Source: Olivibacter sp036959255 | Lineage (GTDB): Bacteria; Bacteroidota; Bacteroidia; Sphingobacteriales; Sphingobacteriaceae | Reading direction: 5' to 3' | Assembly: GCF_036959255.1 (NCBI RefSeq) | Contig: NZ_JAWMTI010000002.1 | Span: forward strand, 434,001 to 498,000 | DNA: 64,000 nucleotides | Shown: positions 17,378 through 24,762 of the stretch, piece by piece | Layout: each line of letters starts with the position of its first letter | Numbering within the stretch: the first letter of the stretch is position 1 | Notes under the pieces: generated by a model | The model's database searches: none | The model's input: only the letters and a program-made list of their open reading frames with translations | What the model was told of the DNA's origin: nothing | Made by a program: the position numbers and the translations under genes

Positions 17378-17947
17378 ATGAAACATTTAGTTATTTATGC
17401 ACATCCAAACCCAGCTAGTTTAAATAGTCATCTGAAACAAGCACTTACAGCGCATTTACAGAACAGTGGACATGAAGTGGTTATCAGGGATTTATACCAG
17501 CTTAACCTGAATCCTATCCTTTCTTTGGAAGATATGATAGGGCAACGAGCAGGCCGCGTGGCCGATGACGTTAAACAAGAACAGGAATTCATTACTTGGG
17601 CGGACTGCATTACCTTTATACACCCGATTTGGTGGGCAAGTTTACCTGCAATATTAAAAGGCTATATTGACCGGGTTTTCAGTTATGGTTTTGCTTATTG
17701 CTATGAACAGGGCGTACAAAAAGGACTGTTAACGGGTAAGCAAGCTGTCATCATCAGTACACAGGGGAAATCACACGCGGAATACGGTGCAACGGGAATG
17801 GGTAGTGCTATATCGCTTACATCGGATAAAGGAATTTACACCTATTGTGGTTTGGCGATCAAACAACATCTCTTCCTTGAAAAAGCAGATAGAGTGGACG
17901 CAAATACGATTAGGCAATGGACAAAACAAATCAAGGAAATTTTCTGA
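17378..17947 (+). CDS. NAD(P)H-dependent flavodoxin-fold quinone oxidoreductase (KefF/MdaB-like)
   Basis: A 189-residue cytoplasmic flavin reductase. The start at 17378 gives MKHLVIYAHPNPASLNSHL, the FMN/FAD phosphate-binding beginning of the family; the frame is open further upstream without homology. The FIHPIWWASLPAILKGYIDRVFSYGFAY segment is characteristic of NQO1/KefF-type enzymes, which make two-electron reductions of quinones and protect against electrophiles. It sits behind HxlR and AraC regulators, supporting a quinone or electrophile-stress unit. Confidence 0.9.
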   Translation: MKHLVIYAHPNPASLNSHLKQALTAHLQNSGHEVVIRDLYQLNLNPILSLEDMIGQRAGRVADDVKQEQEFITWADCITFIHPIWWASLPAILKGYIDRVFSYGFAYCYEQGVQKGLLTGKQAVIISTQGKSHAEYGATGMGSAISLTSDKGIYTYCGLAIKQHLFLEKADRVDANTIRQWTKQIKEIF

Positions 17948-18094
17948 GCAACGAACGTCCAGTCAGTCACATGCTTTTGCGGTGGCCATAAGGTAAGAGT
18001 CGATCTCGTTGGCGATTCCTATTCGCAAAGATTTTGTTATATTAGTAGCAATAGTCAGTTATAAGGTACAGCATCTTCTTAAGAGCGCGTCGAA

Positions 18095-18667
18095 ATGTTA
18101 CTAACAATTATAACTTTTGATCATGCGAAAACAATCATTGCTATTATACTCAGTTTAAGTATTACGCATTTGATCAAGGGAATGGTCAATTTCATCGAAC
18201 ATCCAAAATCACTCAGGGCCTATTGGGTACATCTGCTCTGGTGCGGTTATCTACTCTTATTGATCATTCATTTCTGGTGGTGGGAGGCAGCCTTAAAGGA
18301 TGTTTCACATTGGAATTTTGCCAAGTATTTTTTCCTTTTCTTATATATAAACACTTATTATGTTCTTTGTGTATTGTTGATGCCGTCTAATCTGGGTGAA
18401 CATAAAAGCTATGTCGACTATTTCTATTCCAGAAAAAAATGGTTTTTTGGCACATTAGGTTTTTGTTTCTTATTAGACTTCATCGATACGTTTATCAAAG
18501 GTTCGGATTATTTTTTCATTCATTACGGTTGGGAATACCCCATTCGAAATGTCTGCCATATCGTACTCTGTATCGCTGCAATCTATTCCAGTAACCGAAA
18601 ATTTCATGCTGTATTAATCTTGTTGTTTCTCCTGTATGAATTATCTTATATTTATCGATTGTTTTGA
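18095..18667 (+). CDS. Hypothetical integral membrane protein
   Basis: A 190-residue protein of unknown function with about five or six predicted transmembrane helices (IIAIILSLSITHLIKGM, LLWCGYLLLLIIHFWWW, FFLFLYINTYYVLCVLLM, TLGFCFLLDFIDTF, VCHIVLCIAAIYSS, LLFLLYELSYIYRLF). The aromatic-rich loops contain conserved-looking His and Trp residues, but no motif I recognise. It stands alone; its stop codon abuts a SusD gene remnant on the same strand. Confidence 0.65.
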   Translation: MLLTIITFDHAKTIIAIILSLSITHLIKGMVNFIEHPKSLRAYWVHLLWCGYLLLLIIHFWWWEAALKDVSHWNFAKYFFLFLYINTYYVLCVLLMPSNLGEHKSYVDYFYSRKKWFFGTLGFCFLLDFIDTFIKGSDYFFIHYGWEYPIRNVCHIVLCIAAIYSSNRKFHAVLILLFLLYELSYIYRLF

Positions 18668-18670
18668 TGA

Positions 18671-18796
18671 GTTATTTGGAAAGAGCTCGATGTCAAATTC
18701 GAAGATCGAAAATGGGGTAATAAGTCGTATTTTTTTCCGATATTCCGAGACGAATTGAATAAAAACAATCTGCTCGTTCAAAATCCCGGTTACTAA
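18671..18796 (+). pseudogene. C-terminal remnant of a SusD/RagB-family gene
   Basis: An in-frame stretch of about 41 codons without a start ends at TAA 18794-18796 and reads like the last part of a SusD: a WKELDVKFEDRKWGNKSYF segment, then FPIFRDELNKNNLLVQNPGY. The closing (L/Q)NPG(W/Y) is the hallmark of SusD C-termini; the two intact SusD proteins of this window end in NNPGW and QNPGW. Nothing upstream matches the rest of SusD, as the membrane-protein gene ends immediately before it. I read this as the 3' end of a lost SusCD pair, with the downstream phosphoesterase as its surviving neighbour. Confidence 0.75.
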
Positions 18797-18818
18797 TTAT
18801 TATTATTCCTTTTTTACG

Positions 18819-20025
18819 ATGTCACACCTTAAAAGAAGAAGTTTTATAAAAGCCTTATCAGGCACGACCCTCCTTTCCGTTGCTGGAGGATTACCGCTAT
18901 CCGCAGAAACACAATCTTTGCCCTTTTCCTTGCTTACGCAACCTTATCTCCAGCACCCAACCGAAGACGGTATGACGATTTGCTGGATTGTTTCTAAACC
19001 GGCATTCAGCTGGGTTGAATATTGGGAAGAAGGTGATTCGGCGAAAAAAGTAAGGAAACAAAGCATAGAAGAAGGTATATCGCTTGCCCATAATACCGTA
19101 AATCGTATACGCCTTGATCAATTACAGGCAGGAAAACGTTATTTTTATCAGGTATTCAGCAAGGAAATCGTTGAATTTTTACCTTATAAGAAGACTTTTG
19201 GTTCTGTAGTAAAAAGTGCCGAGTTTAGTTTTTTAACCGTTGATCCGGGAAAGGAAGCCATCTCTATGCTCATACTAAATGATATCCATGATAGGCCGCA
19301 ATCTTTTGCCGCTTTGGAAAAATTAGTTTCCGGACAGCATTACGACGAGGTTTTTCTAAATGGCGACATGTTCGACTACCAAACGGACCAACAACAATTG
19401 ATCGACCATTTAATTGCCCCTTGTACCGGCGTCTTTGCCTCCGAAAAACCCTTCTTGTTTGTGAGAGGAAATCACGAAACGCGCGGTGTTTTTACCTATC
19501 AGCTTAAGAACTATTTTGAAAATATAGGAAAAGGGCCTTATTTCAGCTTTAGTAGGGGCCCCGTATTTTTCGTTGCCTTAGACACCGGCGAAGATAAAGA
19601 AGATGACCATGAAGCTTACTACGGAATGGCCGCCTTTGATCCTTTTAGGGAGGAGCAGGCAGCCTGGCTGGAGAAAATTCTTCAGACAACAGATGCCAGG
19701 AAAGCTTCATATCGTGTAGTACTCATGCACATCCCCCCCCTATCATTCGGGCGATTGGCATGGAACCATGCATTGCCGTAGACTTTTTGCACCTCTGTTT
19801 GAAAAGCATCGGGTTGACCTTGTTGTAAGTGGTCATACGCATCGCTATGGCGTACATTTGGCACAGGAGGATCATTCTTATCCGATTGTGATCGGCGGTG
19901 GTCCAAAAGAGGGAAATCGGACCGCGATCAGAATAACTGCCGATCGAAAAGATTTTGAATTATCGATGTTATTAGATGATGGCAAAGAGGTCGGTCGGCT
20001 AACGCTGGCACCAAAGCATGTTTAA
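18819..20025 (+). pseudogene. Secreted calcineurin-like metallophosphoesterase, frameshifted at a C8 tract
   Basis: Two adjacent frames make one phosphoesterase. The first (18819-19781) has a Tat-like or Sec signal (KRRSFIKALSGTTLLSVAGG), a fibronectin-like N-domain, and the metal motifs NDIHD, NGDMFD, GNHE and HIPP. The second frame (to 20025) has SGHTHRYG, the final metal motif. The break is at eight Cs (19733-19740): with seven the reading continues as HIPPYHSGDWHGTMHCRRLF and gives a normal ~401-residue enzyme. As written, the product stops 14 codons after the tract and lacks the GHTH motif, so it should be inactive. Phase variation, fixed mutation and homopolymer sequencing error are all possible. 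It follows a SusD remnant, consistent with a former PUL phosphatase. Confidence 0.85.
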
Positions 20026-20158
20026 GATTGAGGTTACTGATTTTAATTTTTACTATAGATTTAGGTTCATATATTTTATCTTTACGAAGTAAGCATTGAT
20101 TTTGGCTATCACAAAGGGCAATCGCTAAGTTTTCAACGTTATCCATAAAAAACCAATT

Positions 20159-20641
20159 GTGCCTATAATTGAATTAACAACAACCATTCGAGCGGATATA
20201 GATATCTGCTTTGATCTCTCGAGAAGTATTGACTTACATTGTATTTCCACTGTCGGCACGGACGAAAGGGCCATTGATGGTGTTACTTGCGGACTGATCG
20301 GCTTCAATGAAACCGTTACCTGGCAAGCGAAGCATTTTGGGATACGACAGCGGCTGACATCAAAAATTACGGCTTACGACCGTCCTTTCCATTTCAGAGA
20401 TGAGCAATTGAAAGGGGCTTTTGCACATATCAGACATGACCATTTTTTCAAAAGCGTCGATCATGCTACGCTGGTGATTGATCATTTTGATTACGGTGTT
20501 CCTTACGGCGTTTTCGGCAAGTCATTCGATCGGGTGATCCTCAATAACTACCTTCGTCGATTCTTAGAGGAACGGAACCGCATTATAAAGGATTATGCAG
20601 AAAGCGGTAGATTTATGGAACTGTTACGTACCGGATCGTAA
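20159..20641 (+). CDS. SRPBCC (START-like) family protein
   Basis: A 160-residue protein resembling SRPBCC-fold ligand-binding proteins annotated as cell-division inhibitors or polyketide cyclase-like. Visible features are PIIELTTTIRADIDICFDLSRSIDLH at the start, NETVTWQAKHFGIRQRLTSKIT, a DRPFHFRDEQLKGAFAHIRHDHFF strand pair, and a C-terminal amphipathic helix (FLEERNRIIKDYAES). The start codon is GTG. The function in this clade is unknown. It stands alone between the broken phosphoesterase and the permease. Confidence 0.8.
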   Translation: MPIIELTTTIRADIDICFDLSRSIDLHCISTVGTDERAIDGVTCGLIGFNETVTWQAKHFGIRQRLTSKITAYDRPFHFRDEQLKGAFAHIRHDHFFKSVDHATLVIDHFDYGVPYGVFGKSFDRVILNNYLRRFLEERNRIIKDYAESGRFMELLRTGS

Positions 20642-20756
20642 ATTTCTTTGTTCTGCCGTTTGAAGGCGCTGACAAGATTGGCTCATGATATTTGTAAAAT
20701 TTCTTAAAGAAAATGCTTAAGTTAGCCAAAATCAACTAATAATAAAACCAATCAAT

Positions 20757-22040
20757 ATGTCAGAGACGGTATCAGTCAGAAACAACACATTGCCCATTGT
20801 GATGATTTGCGTTCTTTTTTTTGTTTTCGGTTGTGTGACCTGGGCAAACAGTACTTGGATACAGTTCTTTAAATTGTCATTTAGTCTTACCGATACCCAG
20901 TCTTTCCTGGTAACTTTTTCATCTTATATAGCCTTCTTCTTTCTTGCATTGCCCTCTTCGGTTATATTAAAAAAGTTAGGCTTTAAAAATGGCATCGTGA
21001 TGGGACTTTTTGTTTTAGCTTTAGGTTCCTTGCTATTTATACCCGCTGCTCGACTGCAGTCATTTTCGTTATTCCTTATCGGAATTTTTATACAAGGATC
21101 TGCACTAGCTTTGCTGCAAACGGCTGCGAATCCTTACATGACAATTATTGGTCCAATTGAAAGCGCGGCGAAACGCATCAGCATGGCGGGGATTTGCAAT
21201 AAATTTGCGGGAATTATCGTCCCGTTGATTATGGGAACCTTGTTTTTAGCGAATGCATCGACCATCGAAGAACAAATCACTTCCGCCGGTACCGATATGG
21301 AAAGAGTTCGACATGTGGGTGAGCTTCTCGGCCGAGTTAACACCCCCTCTGTTGTGCTTGCGGTGTTCTTTTCGCTGCTGGCATTTATATTCATAAAAGT
21401 GAAGCTTCCCGATGTGGAAGAAGAGAACGAAGTAATTGATTCAAATAGCGAAAAAACCCTGTCCAAGACAAGCCTTTTTCATTATCCACACCTTTTTCTT
21501 GGAGCGCTCTGTATATTTCTTTATGTGGGGGCGGAAGTAATGGCCGGCGATATCATCGGCGTATATGGAAAACGGTTGGGCCTATCTGCAGATATCAGCA
21601 CCTACCTTACTTCGTTAACACTTACAGCGATGTTAGTTGGCTACATTGTGGGAATTATTGCCATTCCGAAATATATCAGTCAACAGAAAGCACTTTATGT
21701 CTGTGCGGTTTTGGGCATTGTATTTTCGATATTAGCCTACCTATTACCTGGTTTTCCCTCCATTGTTTTTATCGCACTTCTTGGCTTAGCAAACTCTTTG
21801 ATGTGGCCGGCCATATTTCCTCTTGGCATTCAAGGGCTGGGTAAATTCACCAAGATTGGATCGGCAGTGATGATTATGGGAATCTCAGGCGGCGCTATCT
21901 GGCCCTTATTCTATGGCTTTTTGTCTGAGACTTTACACCTCAATTTTCAGTTAGCTTATTTCATAGCTGTTATCCCTTGTTACCTTTATATTTTATTTTT
22001 CGCACTGAAAGGTCATAAAATCGGTTTAAAGGAATCGTAA
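20757..22040 (+). CDS. FucP-like sugar:proton symporter (MFS, FHS family)
   Basis: A 427-residue inner-membrane permease with 12 predicted helices. The fucose/glucose-galactose permease subfamily is suggested by FFVFGCVTWANSTWIQFFKLSFSLTDTQ at helix 1 and by ALLQTAANPYMTIIGP, whose Q-x-A-x-N-P-Y element is strongly conserved in FucP relatives. It imports the monosaccharide released by the neighbouring PUL. It runs toward the LacI gene, which closes the main PUL operon, so it is probably coregulated although on the other strand. The exact sugar is not deducible. Confidence 0.9.
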   Translation: MSETVSVRNNTLPIVMICVLFFVFGCVTWANSTWIQFFKLSFSLTDTQSFLVTFSSYIAFFFLALPSSVILKKLGFKNGIVMGLFVLALGSLLFIPAARLQSFSLFLIGIFIQGSALALLQTAANPYMTIIGPIESAAKRISMAGICNKFAGIIVPLIMGTLFLANASTIEEQITSAGTDMERVRHVGELLGRVNTPSVVLAVFFSLLAFIFIKVKLPDVEEENEVIDSNSEKTLSKTSLFHYPHLFLGALCIFLYVGAEVMAGDIIGVYGKRLGLSADISTYLTSLTLTAMLVGYIVGIIAIPKYISQQKALYVCAVLGIVFSILAYLLPGFPSIVFIALLGLANSLMWPAIFPLGIQGLGKFTKIGSAVMIMGISGGAIWPLFYGFLSETLHLNFQLAYFIAVIPCYLYILFFALKGHKIGLKES

Positions 22041-22104
22041 AGATAGAGAAAAGAGCTATATATCGGGCAATTCCGAGCTAACCTATTAAAATAACATAAA
22101 GAGG

Positions 22105-23145
22105 TCATCGCAATGGATGCTTAAACGACGATTGACGAATTTCCAATTGATTCTGTATAATGATATTGATAGGCTTACGGTTATTTCCGACCTGGGCATT
22201 CGTCAAACTTTCCAGCACAAGATTAATCGACTCTTCAGCCATTTTGTTTATAGGCTGCGAAATAGCCGTGATGGATGGTGAAAGCAACTTAAACATAATG
22301 TTATCGTCAAAGACTAGCACCCCCAGATTATCGGGAATGGCTAATTTTAAATTACGAATTGCCTCTAACCCGTGTTCCGCAATATAGTTGGTGGCAAAAA
22401 ATACCGCATCTATGTAAGTGTTCGTTTTCAAAAACATCTCAATTTCTTCGATAATATGATCTTTGTTGTCATGATATTTAATACGCTTAATCGTATATGG
22501 ACTACCGATTTCGGACATGGCCTGTAGGTATCCACGTTCCCTTTCTAACATTTGCACCTGATCGGAAGAGAGCGTTAAAAAAGCTACATTCTTGAATCCG
22601 TTATTGGCGAAATGTTTCATTGCTTCATATGAGCTGTTAAAATTGTCCACCATTACACTATCGGTGGTAACACCAGGTAGCGTTCTATCAAAAAGAACCA
22701 CCGGAAATCCTTCTTTTAGCAATTCCTTAATCTCATTTTCAATAGCAGGTGGAGGAGCAATTATATAACCGTCTACCCTACTGTTCTTATAGATCTCTAG
22801 CATTTCTTTTGCCTTATTCGTATCATTTTCTGTACTGCTATATACGATTTTATATCCCATTTGAGAGGCTCGCTCTTCTACTTTACGAGCGATAGCGGAG
22901 AAAAACGGGTCTGAGATGTCTTCCACTAACATGCCGATAATTTTAGTTTTTCCGTTTCTTAAACCCTGTGCATATTGATTGGGAATGTAGCCAACTTCTT
23001 TTATATAATCTAATACGCGCTTTTCAAGCTGTTCACTGATCTGTACGGCTCTTGCCTTACCGTTCAGCACAAACGATACAGTTGTTTTTGAAACGCTTAA
23101 AGCCCTCGCTATATCGCCGATGGTTATTTTCTTTTTTGTCATCAT
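22105..23145 (-). CDS. LacI-family transcriptional regulator
   Basis: A 346-residue LacI repressor or activator. The N-terminal HTH is TIGDIARALSVSKTTVSFVLNG with a hinge near IPNQYAQGLRNGKTKIIG. The periplasmic-binding-protein-like core (about 60-340) contains DISDPFFSAIARKVEE, VDGYIIAPPP and GVLVFDDNIMFKLLSPSITAI. It begins 33 bases after the alpha/beta hydrolase gene, so it can be the last gene of the main PUL operon. The adjoining permease and the PUL are its likely targets; the effector is presumably a released sugar. Confidence 0.92.
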   Translation of the reverse strand: MMTKKKITIGDIARALSVSKTTVSFVLNGKARAVQISEQLEKRVLDYIKEVGYIPNQYAQGLRNGKTKIIGMLVEDISDPFFSAIARKVEERASQMGYKIVYSSTENDTNKAKEMLEIYKNSRVDGYIIAPPPAIENEIKELLKEGFPVVLFDRTLPGVTTDSVMVDNFNSSYEAMKHFANNGFKNVAFLTLSSDQVQMLERERGYLQAMSEIGSPYTIKRIKYHDNKDHIIEEIEMFLKTNTYIDAVFFATNYIAEHGLEAIRNLKLAIPDNLGVLVFDDNIMFKLLSPSITAISQPINKMAEESINLVLESLTNAQVGNNRKPINIIIQNQLEIRQSSFKHPLR

Positions 23146-23178
23146 TTTGCTTAGTTGATGTTAATCGTTATCCCATCT

Positions 23179-24762
23179 TTAGCGTCGTATATAAAATGTT
23201 TGAAAAACAGATTCGGCAGTTTTAACTTCCAAATGTTCAGTAGTTATCCCATATTGCCAAGCCGCTACTTCGACGGCTACCGGAAACTTCGTTTTAGGTG
23301 GAATTTTTGTAATATACAACTTACCATTCTCCATATAAGCCGGCCCACTTTTTACGTAGAAAGAAACAGGTATCCCCTGACTACTAGTAGCATTCAAAGG
23401 AACAGCTTTTGTCCCTCGCTTTACGTCAGCTATGTGAGCAAAGTCTATTTTTTGCACGGTTCCTTTTTCATTTCTTACCGGTATACGCATATTTGCTTGT
23501 TGGACAGCATACTTATAAAAATCATTAGCCTCTACATGTGCTAGAAACCATAGATCATTAGACCGTTTAGGATTATCCATTCCAATTTTATCAAATTGAA
23601 CACGAAAAGTTGAATCATTAATTTTTAGAAAAGGACCGCATATCCTTTCTACGCTTACTTTTGCATTTTCACCACTCAGATCTATCGCTTTCAAGTGAAA
23701 GGTAAGACCATCCGTGTCGGGTAAAAAATTCAACTGGTAATTGGCATGAGTTTCTTGTTTTTCGATCGATTTACCTTGTTGTTGAAAACCTAACGCTCTT
23801 ACTTTCTTAAATCTTGAACGCCGATAGTTGCTTTCGATTTTGCTTGCCATCTGTCTATTGAATACCCAAGAAGCATTATAACGATCGCCTTTATAGCGTT
23901 CATATGAGGCAGTTGGATATTGCGACAAGGTGTCTTTTCGCCATACATCCATCAACAGCCCACTTTCCAAATCAATGGGCTTCAAAACCGAAGATGATCG
24001 ATTCATTCGCTTTTTGTATGCCAGTTCTATATAATCAGCCAAAAATGTAATCAACGATGTGGTTGCATCAAAATGCCCTCTTCCTGCGTCCACATAAAAG
24101 GTTATGGGTGTTGTCCCCGGGTTTTTCTTCAAATAGTTAAATCCAGGTGTCCTCCGATCCTCCCAAAACTCATATTCACCCATAATCATAATGCCGGGTA
24201 TGCCTTTTATATTACGATTACCCCAATCGACATTCGATTTACCCGAACCTGTTAGGTTAGTTGTAGGAGCATCACCTTTCAGGGAAATGACTGCTAAGGT
24301 TCTGTCCGGATTTGCGAGGGCAAAATTCCATGGGTAGGTAGCCATGGCAGAATGCCCCATAGGGATAATGGGCGCTGTGGTGAGTTCTTCGTATCCTGAT
24401 TTATCACTTAAGTCCAATAAAACTTGCTGCAGAATTTTATTCGCATATACCGGATCTTCATAGTTGATAGAAATTTGATTCGTTAACCAGATTTCGGCGA
24501 CCCCCAGCTTGCGGAGCTTTTTACGAAATGTCGGATTTTCCAATAGACCTTCTTCCGTCATGTTATGTTGTACCAGGATAAACGCATTGACCTGTTTACA
24601 GCGCTCCGGGATCCATAAAAAAGCTTCGGTATGTGGCATGGGGTTACCATCGGCATTTTTGACCGGTACCGACCACTGCCAAACTGATTGTGCAGCGGCG
24701 AATCGATCATTAAAGAGCGTTGATAAACAAATCAACAGAAACAATCCTCGATAATTCCTCAT
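23179..24762 (-). CDS. Secreted alpha/beta-hydrolase-like protein, candidate carbohydrate esterase
   Basis: A 527-residue secreted protein (signal peptide cut before QSVWQW). Residues ~40-255 look like an alpha/beta hydrolase: a nucleophile elbow IPMGHSAMATYPWNFA with S138, and a candidate catalytic histidine H230 in AGRGHFDAT. The acid residue is not certain. The C-terminal ~250 residues look like beta-sandwich and have no recognised family. It overlaps the preceding lyase gene by one base, so the two are translationally coupled. Removal of acetyl or other ester groups from a uronic-acid polymer is a plausible job; the specific reaction is inference. Confidence 0.7.
   Translation of the reverse strand: MRNYRGLFLLICLSTLFNDRFAAAQSVWQWSVPVKNADGNPMPHTEAFLWIPERCKQVNAFILVQHNMTEEGLLENPTFRKKLRKLGVAEIWLTNQISINYEDPVYANKILQQVLLDLSDKSGYEELTTAPIIPMGHSAMATYPWNFALANPDRTLAVISLKGDAPTTNLTGSGKSNVDWGNRNIKGIPGIMIMGEYEFWEDRRTPGFNYLKKNPGTTPITFYVDAGRGHFDATTSLITFLADYIELAYKKRMNRSSSVLKPIDLESGLLMDVWRKDTLSQYPTASYERYKGDRYNASWVFNRQMASKIESNYRRSRFKKVRALGFQQQGKSIEKQETHANYQLNFLPDTDGLTFHLKAIDLSGENAKVSVERICGPFLKINDSTFRVQFDKIGMDNPKRSNDLWFLAHVEANDFYKYAVQQANMRIPVRNEKGTVQKIDFAHIADVKRGTKAVPLNATSSQGIPVSFYVKSGPAYMENGKLYITKIPPKTKFPVAVEVAAWQYGITTEHLEVKTAESVFQTFYIRR

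Noticed and set aside
10531..18667. Genomic island or prophage insertion between the PULs
   Set aside because: No integrase, transposase, attachment repeats or tRNA was seen at the borders; the mixed gene content alone is not enough.
19733..19740. Programmed ribosomal frameshift at the C8 tract
   Set aside because: No slippery heptamer with downstream pseudoknot was evident and the family is normally encoded in one frame; mutation, phase variation or sequencing error is simpler.
20700..20712. Inverted repeat TTTCTTAAAGAAA upstream of the permease as a LacI operator
   Set aside because: It lacks the central CG usual in LacI-family operators and is easily formed by chance in AT-rich DNA; noted only as weak.
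23155..23544. Plus-strand 129-codon ORF beside the LacI gene
   Set aside because: It is antisense to the alpha/beta-hydrolase gene, has no recognisable features and conflicts with the well-supported coding strand.
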